DNA of 36,863 nucleotides from Bacillus sp. 7884-1. GTDB lineage: Bacteria; Bacillota; Bacilli; Bacillales; Cytobacillaceae. Shown here one piece after another: positions 23,828-31,549 of this stretch. Both the position numbers and the translations under genes were made by a program. The stretch covers positions 1 to 36,863 of the forward strand of contig NZ_NPDD01000187.1 in assembly GCF_002272245.1 (NCBI RefSeq). Reading direction: 5' to 3'. The notes below the pieces were generated by a model. The model ran no database searches. It saw nothing but the letters and a program-made list of their open reading frames with translations, and was not told the DNA's origin. Numbering within the stretch: position 1 is the stretch's first letter; each line of letters begins with the position of its first letter.

Positions 23828-24910
23828 TTACCCCTCTTGAGTTTTTAATTCTTTCATCGTAGGATAATCCGTATAACCCATGCTTCCGTTACCACCAAAG
23901 AATGTTGTACGGTCTGCTTCATTCAAAGGAAACCCTTTTTTGAGACGTTCTACTAAATCCGGATTAGCTAATGACCATACACCAACTGGTACCATATCTG
24001 CAACGCCATTATCAATATCTACACTAATATTTTCTAGAGCTCGACCAGCTCGATTGACTAATAATGGATTGGACCAAACTGAACGAATTTCATGGAGCAG
24101 TGTTTCGTTTCCTACATGCATAACATGAAGGTAAGCCAAATTGAATTGAGCTAATTCTTTTACAAGATGGAGATAAACTTCAGGACCTTGTTCACCTTCT
24201 TCAATTCCACCAAGAGGTACCCCTGGTGAGATACGAAAGCCCGTTCTTTCTGCTCCAATTTCTTCAACGATTGCTTTCGTTATTTCGATAGCAAAGCGAG
24301 CACGATTCTCTATTGATCCGCCGTATTTATCCGTTCGTTTATTAGAATTTTCACCGATAAATTGATGAATTAGATAACCATTTGCTCCATGAATTTCAAC
24401 ACCATCAGCTCCTGCTTCAATAGCTGCAGATGCTGCTTTTCGGAAGTCTGCAATTGTCGTCTGAATATCTTCTTCACTTAACTCGCGGGGAACGGGTATT
24501 TCCTGCATCCCTTTAGCAGTAAACATTTCTACTCCAGGTGCGATCGCAGATGGTGCAACTGCTTGACGATGATGTGGTGTATTGTCAGGGTGCGACATAC
24601 GACCGACATGCATTAATTGGATATACATAAATCCACCTGCTTCATGCACAGCATCCGTAACCTTTTTCCACCCTTCAATATGCCTTTCAGTATAGATGCC
24701 AGGTGACCATAAGTAACCTTGTCCATCATCAGAAGGTTGTGTACCTTCACTAATAATTAATCCCATTGATGCTCTTTGAGCATAATAAAGGGAACTTAGT
24801 TCTCCTGGTGTACCATCTTCTTGCGCCCTACTACGTGTCATTGGTGCCATCGCTAAACGATGAGGTAATTCCAAATTTCCAATTTTCATTTTGCTCCACA
24901 ATTTATCCAT
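23828..24910 (-). CDS. Old yellow enzyme-type alkene reductase (NemA-like)
   Basis: The 360-residue FMN enzyme belongs to the old yellow enzyme family, which reduces activated C=C bonds of enones, nitroesters and quinones with NAD(P)H. Visible motifs are the N-terminal LWSKMKIGNLELPHRLAMAP, GLIISEGTQPS, FMYIQLMHVGRMSHP, the substrate-binding DGVEIHGANGYLIHQF (His/Asn pair), and the phosphate-binding C-terminal region. A Tyr follows in the same helix (GANGYL). The ribosome binding site is GAGGAGTG. It starts 100 bases after the SDR gene and probably belongs to the TetR-2 regulon. Confidence 0.92.
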   Translation of the reverse strand: MDKLWSKMKIGNLELPHRLAMAPMTRSRAQEDGTPGELSSLYYAQRASMGLIISEGTQPSDDGQGYLWSPGIYTERHIEGWKKVTDAVHEAGGFMYIQLMHVGRMSHPDNTPHHRQAVAPSAIAPGVEMFTAKGMQEIPVPRELSEEDIQTTIADFRKAASAAIEAGADGVEIHGANGYLIHQFIGENSNKRTDKYGGSIENRARFAIEITKAIVEEIGAERTGFRISPGVPLGGIEEGEQGPEVYLHLVKELAQFNLAYLHVMHVGNETLLHEIRSVWSNPLLVNRAGRALENISVDIDNGVADMVPVGVWSLANPDLVERLKKGFPLNEADRTTFFGGNGSMGYTDYPTMKELKTQEG

Positions 24911-25010
24911 TTTTGTACACTCCTCTTCAAATTATGTTACCCGTTGTATATAGGTGTCCTTTTACCTTTTGTTTGAAATCTTGGACAAATCACTGTATTA
25001 GTAATTTGTA

Positions 25011-25709
25011 TTAGGAGAGATGTGGGTATATCGCAGATACACCACCGGCAAAAACGCTTTGGATCTTTCGGCTCACGTCATCAGCAACAATTTCAAAGCT
25101 GTCGGATTCTAATCCATCAACAGTAATTTTTGCGATATCCTCAGGGTTGGATTTGGGAACTTCTAAGCTCGATGTCATGTCTGTCTCCATGAAGCCTACA
25201 TGTAATCCAGCTACTCTCACATTTTGAGGATAGAGATTTAAACGTAGGTCGTTTGTCAATGCCCACTCTGCCGCCTTTGCAGCTGTATAAGCGCCAACAG
25301 TTCCCGAACTGACCCATGATAATGCGGAAAGAATATTCAGAATCGTTCCTCCCCCTTTATTTGCTAAAATCGGTGCGAAAGTTCGAACCATGGAAAGTGT
25401 GCCAAAGAAATGCGTATTAAACTCCAAATGTATTTTATCGAGATCACCGTCAATCAAAGAAGCACCTGTAGACGATCCTGCATTGTTGATCAAAAGCGTA
25501 AGATCCTTAGCGACCATAGCGGCCGCAGCTACCTCTTGAGGGTTGGTAATATCAAGCTTCACAGGAATTACACCGGGAATGTCAATGGACTCCGGATTTC
25601 TTGCACCGGCATAAACCTTAGCCCCTCTGGATAGAAGTTCAAGTGCTAAATGGCGTCCAAAACCTCGGTTCGCGCCGGTTACAAATACGACTTGTTCAGA
25701 AATTTTCAT
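25011..25709 (-). CDS. SDR family oxidoreductase
   Basis: The 232-residue classical short-chain dehydrogenase has the NAD(P)-binding TGANRGFGRHLA motif (residues 11-22), the NNAG motif (LLINNAGSS, near 75), a catalytic Ser in the LSALSW strand, and the YTAAK catalytic motif (near 140). Its ribosome binding site is AAGGAGCAC. It is the first structural gene after the TetR-2 gene on the minus strand, with the operator array between them. The substrate is unknown; context suggests reductive detoxification. Confidence 0.92.
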   Translation of the reverse strand: MKISEQVVFVTGANRGFGRHLALELLSRGAKVYAGARNPESIDIPGVIPVKLDITNPQEVAAAAMVAKDLTLLINNAGSSTGASLIDGDLDKIHLEFNTHFFGTLSMVRTFAPILANKGGGTILNILSALSWVSSGTVGAYTAAKAAEWALTNDLRLNLYPQNVRVAGLHVGFMETDMTSSLEVPKSNPEDIAKITVDGLESDSFEIVADDVSRKIQSVFAGGVSAIYPHLS

Positions 25710-25821
25710 TTTTATGTGCTCCTTTTAATATTTATTTTGGTAAAACAAAATGTCTTACTCCTCAAAACTGCGCAAGTAATAATTTCCTTAAGGAGAAGTT
25801 TTGGGCATAGGAAAGTCTCGC

Positions 25822-26049
25822 TATATGGGAATGGTCATTCTAAAAAGCACAAAGGAATGATCCCTTCATTGAGAAATTTTTAAGTAAGGCAAGAATCATA
25901 TACAAGAACGATCATTCTAAAAAACACAAAAGAAAATCCCTTCATGGAGAGAGCTTAAGCAAGGCAAGACTCATATATGAGAACAATCATTCTAAAAAAT
26001 GCATAAGCAGTGATATCTTCATAGGAGAAAGCTTTACTACAGTTCAGAC
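25822..26049. repeat. Tandem repeat of about 76 bp carrying three TetR operator sites
   Basis: Three degenerate tandem units begin at 25822 (77 bp), 25899 (75 bp) and 25974 (76 bp), with a partial unit before at 25781-25821. Each has the pattern TATA-N3-GAA-N2-ATCATTCTAAAAA, then a TTCAT-N-GAGA-like part and a GGCAAGACTCA-like end. Operator cores are GGAATGGTCATTCT (25828-25841), AGAACGATCATTCT (25905-25918) and AGAACAATCATTCT (25980-25993). They lie between the TetR-2 stop codon and the SDR start. Confidence 0.75.
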
Positions 26050-26064
26050 TTTCTCTTATAGGAA

Positions 26065-26643
26065 CTATTTATCTAAAAGTTTTATCGATAAATTGGCTAT
26101 ACGGTGTAATTTTTCTTTGGGAATGGAGGTTCTTGTCATTACCCTTAACCCAACACACACAGTATGCAGATGTTCCGCCAGTTCGCCGGCATCATACTCT
26201 GAAGTAAATTCTCCCTCCTCTTGCCCCCACAGAATAATATCCTTGAGTAGCTGCTCTGATAGTGTGAACGATTCAGTGGACTTTGAATCCACATCAGCAT
26301 CGCGCATTGCCAATTCCACCGCCGAATTCACCATTAAACAGCCTGAAGGAGAGTTCTCTTCACCATATATCATGAAACTAAAAATAAACTGAAGAGCCTC
26401 CGCTGCATTCTTGGAGCGTTTAACTTCTCCCGTAAGCTCAGCACTGACTTTATCGCGAAATCGATCCATAGCTTTCAAAAACAGCGTATGTTTGTCGCCA
26501 AATGTGTCATACAAACTTCTGCGATGGATTCCCATATGCTCGACTAGATCGGTCAAGGATGTCTTCTCATAACCTTGTTCCCAAAAGAGCTTCATTGCCT
26601 TGTCTAATACTACGTTCTCTTCGAATTCTTTACTTCTTGCCAT
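26065..26643 (-). CDS. TetR/AcrR-family repressor (copy 2)
   Basis: The 192-residue regulator is a paralogue of the protein at 19689-20264, with the same helix-turn-helix and recognition region (MARSKEFEENVVLDKAMKLFW, IHRRSLYDTFGDK) and SPSGCLMVNSAVEL in the ligand domain. It lies upstream of the SDR-OYE-MDR genes on the same strand. A -10-like TATAGT (26667-26672) and a -35-like TTTACC flank a CGTTCGTTCTC sequence, so it may repress itself. The ribosome binding site is GGGAGGAGG. Confidence 0.92.
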   Translation of the reverse strand: MARSKEFEENVVLDKAMKLFWEQGYEKTSLTDLVEHMGIHRRSLYDTFGDKHTLFLKAMDRFRDKVSAELTGEVKRSKNAAEALQFIFSFMIYGEENSPSGCLMVNSAVELAMRDADVDSKSTESFTLSEQLLKDIILWGQEEGEFTSEYDAGELAEHLHTVCVGLRVMTRTSIPKEKLHRIANLSIKLLDK

Positions 26644-26906
26644 TTTATTTTCCTCCTCCCATAGTCACTATAACAAATTGAGAACGAACGGTAAAGAAAG
26701 TAACCTCATAATAATTATTCCAAATATTAACAAACGTAGTGAAACTACGAATAGCTCAAATAAGGAAACTCCACAATCTCTTCTACATTTTATCAGTCAG
26801 CATAACTTAATTCCCTTGATCATATGATCCCAAGAATCTTACCAAAGACTGATTCTTAAGGAGAACATACTTTTGCGAAAGAAAAAAACTGTTTTTTCTG
26901 TGTAAT

Positions 26907-27044
26907 TTAAAAAATTTGATTTTTGCGATTTAGAAGGAAGGGCATTTTTTTATTGGTATCAAAATCAAAACCCGACTCGTCGTTTGAATTTACATAAACA
27001 GCACCACAAATTGGCACACAGGAGATAAGTAAGAAAGTAGTCAT
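26907..27044 (-). CDS. Possible small protein, 45 residues, hydrophobic N-terminus
   Basis: An ATG at 27044 is preceded by AAGGTGATAG at a good distance, and the frame runs 45 codons. The first 18 residues are hydrophobic and include LISC, a lipobox-like sequence without a basic N-terminal region. The remainder is polar (NSNDESGFDFDTNKK). I do not recognise it. It could be a remnant, because it lies in a repeat-containing gap. The rest of 26644-27223 shows no gene. Confidence 0.3.
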   Translation of the reverse strand: MTTFLLISCVPICGAVYVNSNDESGFDFDTNKKMPFLLNRKNQIF

Positions 27045-27085
27045 ATTTCTATCACCTTAACATTTTTAGGAGTATTATTCCCATT

Positions 27086-27115
27086 CCTTATTCAACTAAG
27101 TACAACATTTCACAA
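27086..27115. repeat. TTCACAA-ended dispersed repeat, copy 3 (shortened)
   Basis: The segment ends AAGTACAACATTTCACAA and matches the consensus end of copies 1 and 2, but it lacks the CTAACGC-CCCGTT part that those copies have. It lies 48 bases before copy 4. Confidence 0.45.
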
Positions 27116-27162
27116 TCTTTCTTGTGGAAAAAGAAAAAAGGCGACCTTCTTCTTGAAGTATC

Positions 27163-27195
27163 GCACCACTTTACTTTAAGTACAATTATTCACAA
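27163..27195. repeat. TTCACAA-ended dispersed repeat, copy 4
   Basis: GCACCACTTTACTTTAAGTA to ATTATTCACAA resembles copies 1 and 2 from their CACCC part onward. It is 28 bases past the end (3' side) of the small membrane-anchored protein gene at 27224. Confidence 0.45.
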
Positions 27196-27223
27196 ACTTC
27201 CACACAGTAGAAATATCCATAAT

Positions 27224-27724
27224 TTAAGGCTTTCCTTTGTTAAATTCCTTTTCTAATTTGATTAAATTTAGCCTGTATTCTGTAATCTTAAGGAAATAAT
27301 CACGGAAATCATGTTCTATAAAATTCATATTGAATAATTGAACCAATGTTTTCTTGATGGCTTGTTCTAATACGAATATTGAATTTAGACAAGTCTTTCT
27401 TATATCAGGCACAACACTATTTCCACTTATCATATTCAAATGGTTAATACAGTAATTTAGTATTTTAATGTGGTTCTCCAATAAATTAACACGCTCGGAA
27501 ATACCTATATGGACTTCGTTTTCTACAACTGACAGAATATCATAGAGAGTCTGTGTGGCAGTTTTTAATGAGTCATTCAACTGGTGAAAGGATTTCAAAA
27601 AATCATTGATTTTACTTACTCTCTCTTTTTTTAATGCCTGGCGTTTCAAAAATAATGAAACAACAACGATTACCAACACTAATAATAACAACAAAAAAAT
27701 ATTCCTCCATTCAAAAATCAACAC
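27224..27724 (-). CDS. Hypothetical protein with one N-terminal membrane helix
   Basis: The 166-residue protein has one strongly hydrophobic N-terminal helix (residues 8-26: NIFLLLLLVLVIVVVSLFL) followed by a basic stretch and an all-helical soluble part of about 135 residues that contains coiled-coil-like heptads. I do not recognise it. It is divergent from the K+ channel gene and shares the 200-bp promoter region with it. It has no clear neighbour in an operon. The start at 27724 lacks a strong ribosome binding site. Confidence 0.6.
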   Translation of the reverse strand: MLIFEWRNIFLLLLLVLVIVVVSLFLKRQALKKERVSKINDFLKSFHQLNDSLKTATQTLYDILSVVENEVHIGISERVNLLENHIKILNYCINHLNMISGNSVVPDIRKTCLNSIFVLEQAIKKTLVQLFNMNFIEHDFRDYFLKITEYRLNLIKLEKEFNKGKP

Positions 27725-27831
27725 ACTATGCTCCCATATCGCTAGTTCATACCATATATTTTACCAATAACTAAACCCTTTCATTACCTTTTCAACAAAA
27801 TTAGATTTGAATTACTCGAAACATAAAACTT

Positions 27832-27861
27832 TTGACGAAATTTATGAATTTCAACTTTATA
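27832..27861 (+). promoter_or_regulatory. Promoter of the yugO-type K+ channel gene
   Basis: TTGACG (27832-27837) and TTTATA (27856-27861) are separated by 18 bases. The 5' leader is about 60 bases and ends in the ribosome binding site AAGGTGGG. Confidence 0.55.
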
Positions 27862-27927
27862 TTATGTACCACGTGAATTTCGGAAATAATGAAATGTGAT
27901 TGAATTTTTATAAGGTGGGAAAAGAAG

Positions 27928-28920
27928 ATGATCCATCAATGGTTAGGCAAATTTTTACGACTACACGTTGTTGTAAGAATTTTTTTATTAGCTACATTCA
28001 TTATGATAATCTTTGGATACATCATTCATTTAATAGAACCAAATAATTTCCCAACTGTTTTTGATGGAATTTGGTGGGCAGTAGTTACAGCGGCTACAAT
28101 AGGATATGGGGACTATGTCCCAGAGACATTCGCAGGAAGAATAACAGGAATTATACTTATGCTAGTAGGGATTGCTATTGTCTCCTCTTATTTTGTTTCC
28201 TTGGCAACTGTAGCCGTAACAATGCAAGCAGCTTATATAGAAGGGAAACTTTTTTTTAAGGGGAATCAGCACATGATAATAATCGGATGGAATGAACGGT
28301 CCAGAGAATTGATTTCTTCTATCTCTAAAAAGAATCCTTCAAAGAAAGTGGTTCTTATTGATGAAACATTGGAAGCTATGCCAACAGAGCACAAAAATAT
28401 TCACTTTATTAAGGGACGTGCGAGTCTAGACTATATTCTATTAAAGGCCAACATTCATGAAGCACAATGTGTCGTAATAACTGCTGACCAAAATAAGAAC
28501 GAGTTGGACGCTGACATGAATACCATCATTACTCTGTTAGCGATAAAAGGAACACACCCAACAATTCGATGTGTCGCAGAAATTCTTACTTCTGAACAAG
28601 TGGATAACGCAAGGAGAGCAGGAGCAGATGAGATTATCCAATCCAATATCCTTACAAGTTCTCTAATACTTAACAGTTTAGAATCTCATTCAACAATGGC
28701 TTCAATACTGAATTTAATCCGTGATTCTGATACTCACCACCTTTTAATCTGTGAACCAGTTGAAGGAATAGTAGGAAAACCATTTTATGAGGCATGTAAT
28801 CTTTTTTTCAATAGAAATACAATGTTGGTAGGGATAAAAAGAGGAGAGAAAACTCATGTTAATCCACCACAAGATTTTGTTATACAAAAGGATGACCTTG
28901 CATTAGTGATTACAAAATAA
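27928..28920 (+). CDS. yugO: YugO-type potassium channel with RCK (TrkA-N) domain
   Basis: The 330-residue protein is a two-helix K+ channel. Helix 1 is near residues 15-35. The pore region has the selectivity filter TIGYGD in the DGIWWAVVTAATIGYGDYVP segment (residues 46-65), and helix 2 is near 75-100. A cytoplasmic RCK domain follows (MIIIGWNERSRELISS, a Rossmann fold starting near 112) and a C-terminal TrkA-C-like part (GIVGKPFYEA). This is the layout and length of B. subtilis YugO, which releases K+ during electrical signalling in biofilms. Here it starts the K+ homeostasis region. Confidence 0.92.
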   Translation: MIHQWLGKFLRLHVVVRIFLLATFIMIIFGYIIHLIEPNNFPTVFDGIWWAVVTAATIGYGDYVPETFAGRITGIILMLVGIAIVSSYFVSLATVAVTMQAAYIEGKLFFKGNQHMIIIGWNERSRELISSISKKNPSKKVVLIDETLEAMPTEHKNIHFIKGRASLDYILLKANIHEAQCVVITADQNKNELDADMNTIITLLAIKGTHPTIRCVAEILTSEQVDNARRAGADEIIQSNILTSSLILNSLESHSTMASILNLIRDSDTHHLLICEPVEGIVGKPFYEACNLFFNRNTMLVGIKRGEKTHVNPPQDFVIQKDDLALVITK

Positions 28921-28967
28921 ACTCTTTACCCACTATTCCCAGCACCTTTCAAATATTTAATAAAAAA

Positions 28968-29016
28968 GCCTACTTTATGCATCCAATGAGATGTTAATAA
29001 AGTAGGCATCTTTTTT
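28968..29016. terminator. Bidirectional terminator between yugO and kimA
   Basis: GCCTACTTTA (28968-28977) and TAAAGTAGGC (28998-29007) form a perfect 10-bp stem. Further pairs inside (TGCATC with GATGT) lengthen it, and there are T-rich runs on both sides. It separates the convergent channel and importer genes. Confidence 0.85.
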
Positions 29017-30841
29017 ATTTTTTTAAATGATAAGGTACAGTTGTTATAATCACGTCACTCCGATGAAGTAAAAAAGTACGAATCAGTAAGCTTGATTGAT
29101 TATGAAGAATATTGTGCCAGCCCTTCTTAGTTATAAATTGTGGGATGACCACTGTAACTTGGTAATTTGACTCACTAGCTTTATGTTCAACCGTATCAAC
29201 AAACTTGGTTAATGGAGAAATGATGCTTCGGTAATGAGAGTGCAGTGTCACCAATCTTATATCAGGTTGCCACTTCTTCCATTTTTCTTCAAACTTATGC
29301 TCTTCATCTCTTTCAAAAGCTACATAAACGGCAATAATTTGATCTGGCTTAAGTGATTTGGCATAGTTAATAGAGTTTTCAACTACATGAGTAATACCTG
29401 CTACTGGGACTATGATTACATTCCCTTCAATCTTCAAAGCGGGTTCACATGTAGTAATTCTCAATTGATCTCCAACTGCATCATAATGTTTTTTAATTCG
29501 GTGGAAAACAAAAACAATAATCGGTAGAAAAACTAATATTGACCAAACTTGATTGAATTTAGTTAAGAAAAACATGATTGTGACAATGAAACTAATTAAT
29601 GCACCCGTTGTATTAATAATTAATTTTGGCACCCAGCCTTGAGGCTTTTCTCGTATCCATTTAACCATCATTCCTGTTTGAGACAACGTAAATGGAATAA
29701 ACACTCCAACTGCGTAAAGTGGAATAAGATGCTCGGTTTCTGCGTGAAAAGCTAGAATTAATAGGATTGAAGCTGCACCAAGTATAATTATGCCATTTGA
29801 ATACCCTAATCGATCCCCTCTAATCAGGAACATCCTTGGGATAAACTTATCTTTAGCGAGATTGACCGCCAGCAATGGGAATGCAGAATATCCTGTGTTA
29901 GCAGCTAGGATTAATATTAAGGCTGTAGTTCCTTGGATAAAGAAGTACATAAAATTTCGTCCAAAGATTTCCTCTGCAATTTGTGAAACAACTGTGACCT
30001 CAACTCTTGGAGCAGTTCCATAATAATACGCTAAGGTCACGATTCCAGAAAACAGTATTGCAAGTAATATCCCCATCATGATTAATGTTTTTGCTGCATT
30101 GTTTGGTGCTGGATCTTTGAAGTTAGGAATTGCATTTGATATGGCTTCAACCCCTGTTAATGCTGAACTTCCCGAAGCAAACGCCCTTAAAAGAATAAAC
30201 AAACTTATTCCCGCTACAGGTGTACCGATAGGGGAGTGTAATTCAGGAGAAACTCCACCTGTCAGTATATTGTAAATACCCACACCTATTAATATGAACA
30301 AGGCAAGAACGAATAAGTACACGGGGTAGGCTAAGATTGAAGCTGACTCCGTTACTCCTCTTAAATTTAACAGTGTTATAAAAATGACAAATACAATGGC
30401 AATTTCCACATTATAGTCATGTAATTTAGGAAAAGCAGATGTGATAGCATCCGTACCCGCAGATACACTTACAGCAACAGTTAGTATGTAGTCTACCAAA
30501 AGAGATCCTCCAGCAATTAAGCCTGGATTGACTCCTAAATTATTTTTCGAAACAACATATGCTCCTCCTCCATGAGGATAGGCAAAAATGATCTGACGAT
30601 ATGACAATATAAGTGCTGTTAAAAGAATTAATACACCCAATGCAATCGGTATAGAGTACCAAAATGCTACTGTTCCTAGTGCAACCAACACGATTAGGAT
30701 TTGTTCAGGACCATATGCCACAGAGGATAATGCATCCGAAGAAAGTATAGCTAATGCTTTCGTTTTGTTAATTTTTTGTTCCCCTAATTCATGTGATTTC
30801 AAGGGTCTTCCTATTAATAATCTTTTTATTGATGAAAACAT
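29015..30841 (-). CDS. kimA: KimA-type high-affinity potassium importer
   Basis: The 608-residue APC-superfamily transporter matches KimA (formerly YdaO, 607 residues in B. subtilis) in length and sequence, including KTKALAILSSDALSSVAYG, YPHGGGAYVVSKNNLGV and the NLRGVTESA segment. About 12 membrane helices occupy residues 35-455. The last 150 residues form a cytoplasmic domain (GNVIIVPVAGITHVVENSIN), which in the family binds c-di-AMP and inhibits transport. It is a K+/H+ symporter active at low K+. Its mRNA leader contains a c-di-AMP riboswitch and a terminator, so expression and activity are probably both turned off by c-di-AMP. Confidence 0.95.
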   Translation of the reverse strand: MFSSIKRLLIGRPLKSHELGEQKINKTKALAILSSDALSSVAYGPEQILIVLVALGTVAFWYSIPIALGVLILLTALILSYRQIIFAYPHGGGAYVVSKNNLGVNPGLIAGGSLLVDYILTVAVSVSAGTDAITSAFPKLHDYNVEIAIVFVIFITLLNLRGVTESASILAYPVYLFVLALFILIGVGIYNILTGGVSPELHSPIGTPVAGISLFILLRAFASGSSALTGVEAISNAIPNFKDPAPNNAAKTLIMMGILLAILFSGIVTLAYYYGTAPRVEVTVVSQIAEEIFGRNFMYFFIQGTTALILILAANTGYSAFPLLAVNLAKDKFIPRMFLIRGDRLGYSNGIIILGAASILLILAFHAETEHLIPLYAVGVFIPFTLSQTGMMVKWIREKPQGWVPKLIINTTGALISFIVTIMFFLTKFNQVWSILVFLPIIVFVFHRIKKHYDAVGDQLRITTCEPALKIEGNVIIVPVAGITHVVENSINYAKSLKPDQIIAVYVAFERDEEHKFEEKWKKWQPDIRLVTLHSHYRSIISPLTKFVDTVEHKASESNYQVTVVIPQFITKKGWHNILHNQSSLLIRTFLLHRSDVIITTVPYHLKK

Positions 30842-30920
30842 CTACAATTCACCGCCAGGTTTTGTAATGAATAAGTTATGTAATATGTTGCCCATTAAAT
30901 TAATTTTTTTCAAAGTTTCA

Positions 30921-30965
30921 AATAAAAAAGTGCCTACAAGTCATTGATTTTAGACCCGTAGACAC
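30921..30965 (-). terminator. Riboswitch-controlled terminator in the kimA leader
   Basis: On the minus strand GTGTCTACGGGTC pairs with GACTTGTAGGCAC over 13 positions (three G-U pairs), followed by six T residues. It lies 20 bases after the aptamer and 80 bases before the kimA start, as expected for the OFF expression platform of ydaO-type riboswitches. Confidence 0.85.
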
Positions 30966-30984
30966 ATCATTTCCCTTGCATCAC

Positions 30985-31131
30985 AGAGCTCCACCCTTCC
31001 TTCTCATTAACGCTTACGAGGTTAGCTGTCGGATTCGGACCTTTGAGTAGCCCTACCTAAAAGGATTCATCCCAAGGATTAAAACAATCCAGGAAAATGG
31101 TTCCCCCGTACCTATTTGGTTTCAGCGATTT
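30985..31131 (-). ncRNA. ydaO-yuaA (c-di-AMP) riboswitch aptamer
   Basis: The minus strand shows conserved blocks of the c-di-AMP aptamer in the right order: AAATCGCTGAAACC, GTACGGGGGAACC, TTGGGATGAATCC, GTAGGGCTACTCAAAGG, TCCGAATCCGACAGCTAACC, TCGTAAGCGT, and GAGAAGGAAGGGTGGAGCTC at the 3' end. The kimA gene and a terminator follow. A -10-like TATAAT is at 31150-31155 on the minus strand. The ends given are approximate. Confidence 0.93.
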
Positions 31132-31266
31132 AAGAACTTTGAAACTGTGATTATATTACTGCTATATTTACCAAAAGTAAATAATATTTTCTTGCAAAAG
31201 ATTAAAAAATATAAAAACGGAGAATGTAATACTAAACCATTTTTCTACTTCGAAGGAGGAATTTAT

Positions 31267-31389
31267 ATGTTAAAAGAAAATAAACCTTTATTGTCTGATG
31301 AATTTTTAGATGAATTAGCTAATGAAATTAACCATCAATATGGGATTCCCATAAATGATCAAAATATGGAATCCATTAATAATGTATGA
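31267..31389 (+). CDS. Small acidic protein, 40 residues
   Basis: The ATG at 31267 has AAGGAGG 7 bases upstream, one of the best ribosome binding sites in the window, and the frame has 40 codons. An in-frame extension to 31147 has no such site. The sequence is rich in Asp, Glu and Asn and contains SDEFLDELANEINHQYGIP. I recall similar tiny proteins in Bacillus genomes, sometimes labelled bacitracin transporter by error, with no known function. It is divergent from kimA, so its promoter faces the riboswitch promoter. A terminator follows. Confidence 0.65.
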   Translation: MLKENKPLLSDEFLDELANEINHQYGIPINDQNMESINNV

Positions 31390-31433
31390 TTAACATTCCC
31401 CTCAATAATAATCACCAACATTTTTAACCAACA

Positions 31434-31463
31434 ACCGCAGTATGTCTGCGGTGTTTTATTTTA
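31434..31463 (+). terminator. Terminator of the 40-residue protein gene
   Basis: ACCGCAG (31434-31440) pairs perfectly with CTGCGGT (31446-31452) around TATGT, followed by GTTTTATTTT. It lies 45 bases past the stop codon. Confidence 0.8.
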
Positions 31464-31490
31464 AATTCACTTTTCCTACATAACATAATA

Positions 31491-31517
31491 AGAAAAAGCT
31501 GCCACAAATGACAGCTT
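31491..31517 (-). terminator. Terminator of the pyruvate kinase homologue gene
   Basis: On the minus strand AAGCTGTCA pairs with TGGCAGCTT (one G-U pair) around a 4-base loop. It runs into TTTTTC. It lies about 33 bases past the stop codon at 31550. Confidence 0.75.
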
Positions 31518-31549
31518 GCATTACGTTTAGGACCAGTTTCTTTTATACA

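Noticed and set aside
25650-25883. 77-codon plus-strand open frame
   Set aside because: It overlaps the start of the SDR gene and part of the operator repeats and has no ribosome binding site.
25822-26049. CRISPR array
   Set aside because: The units are 75-77 bp, degenerate over their full length and without unique spacers; they are tandem operator repeats.
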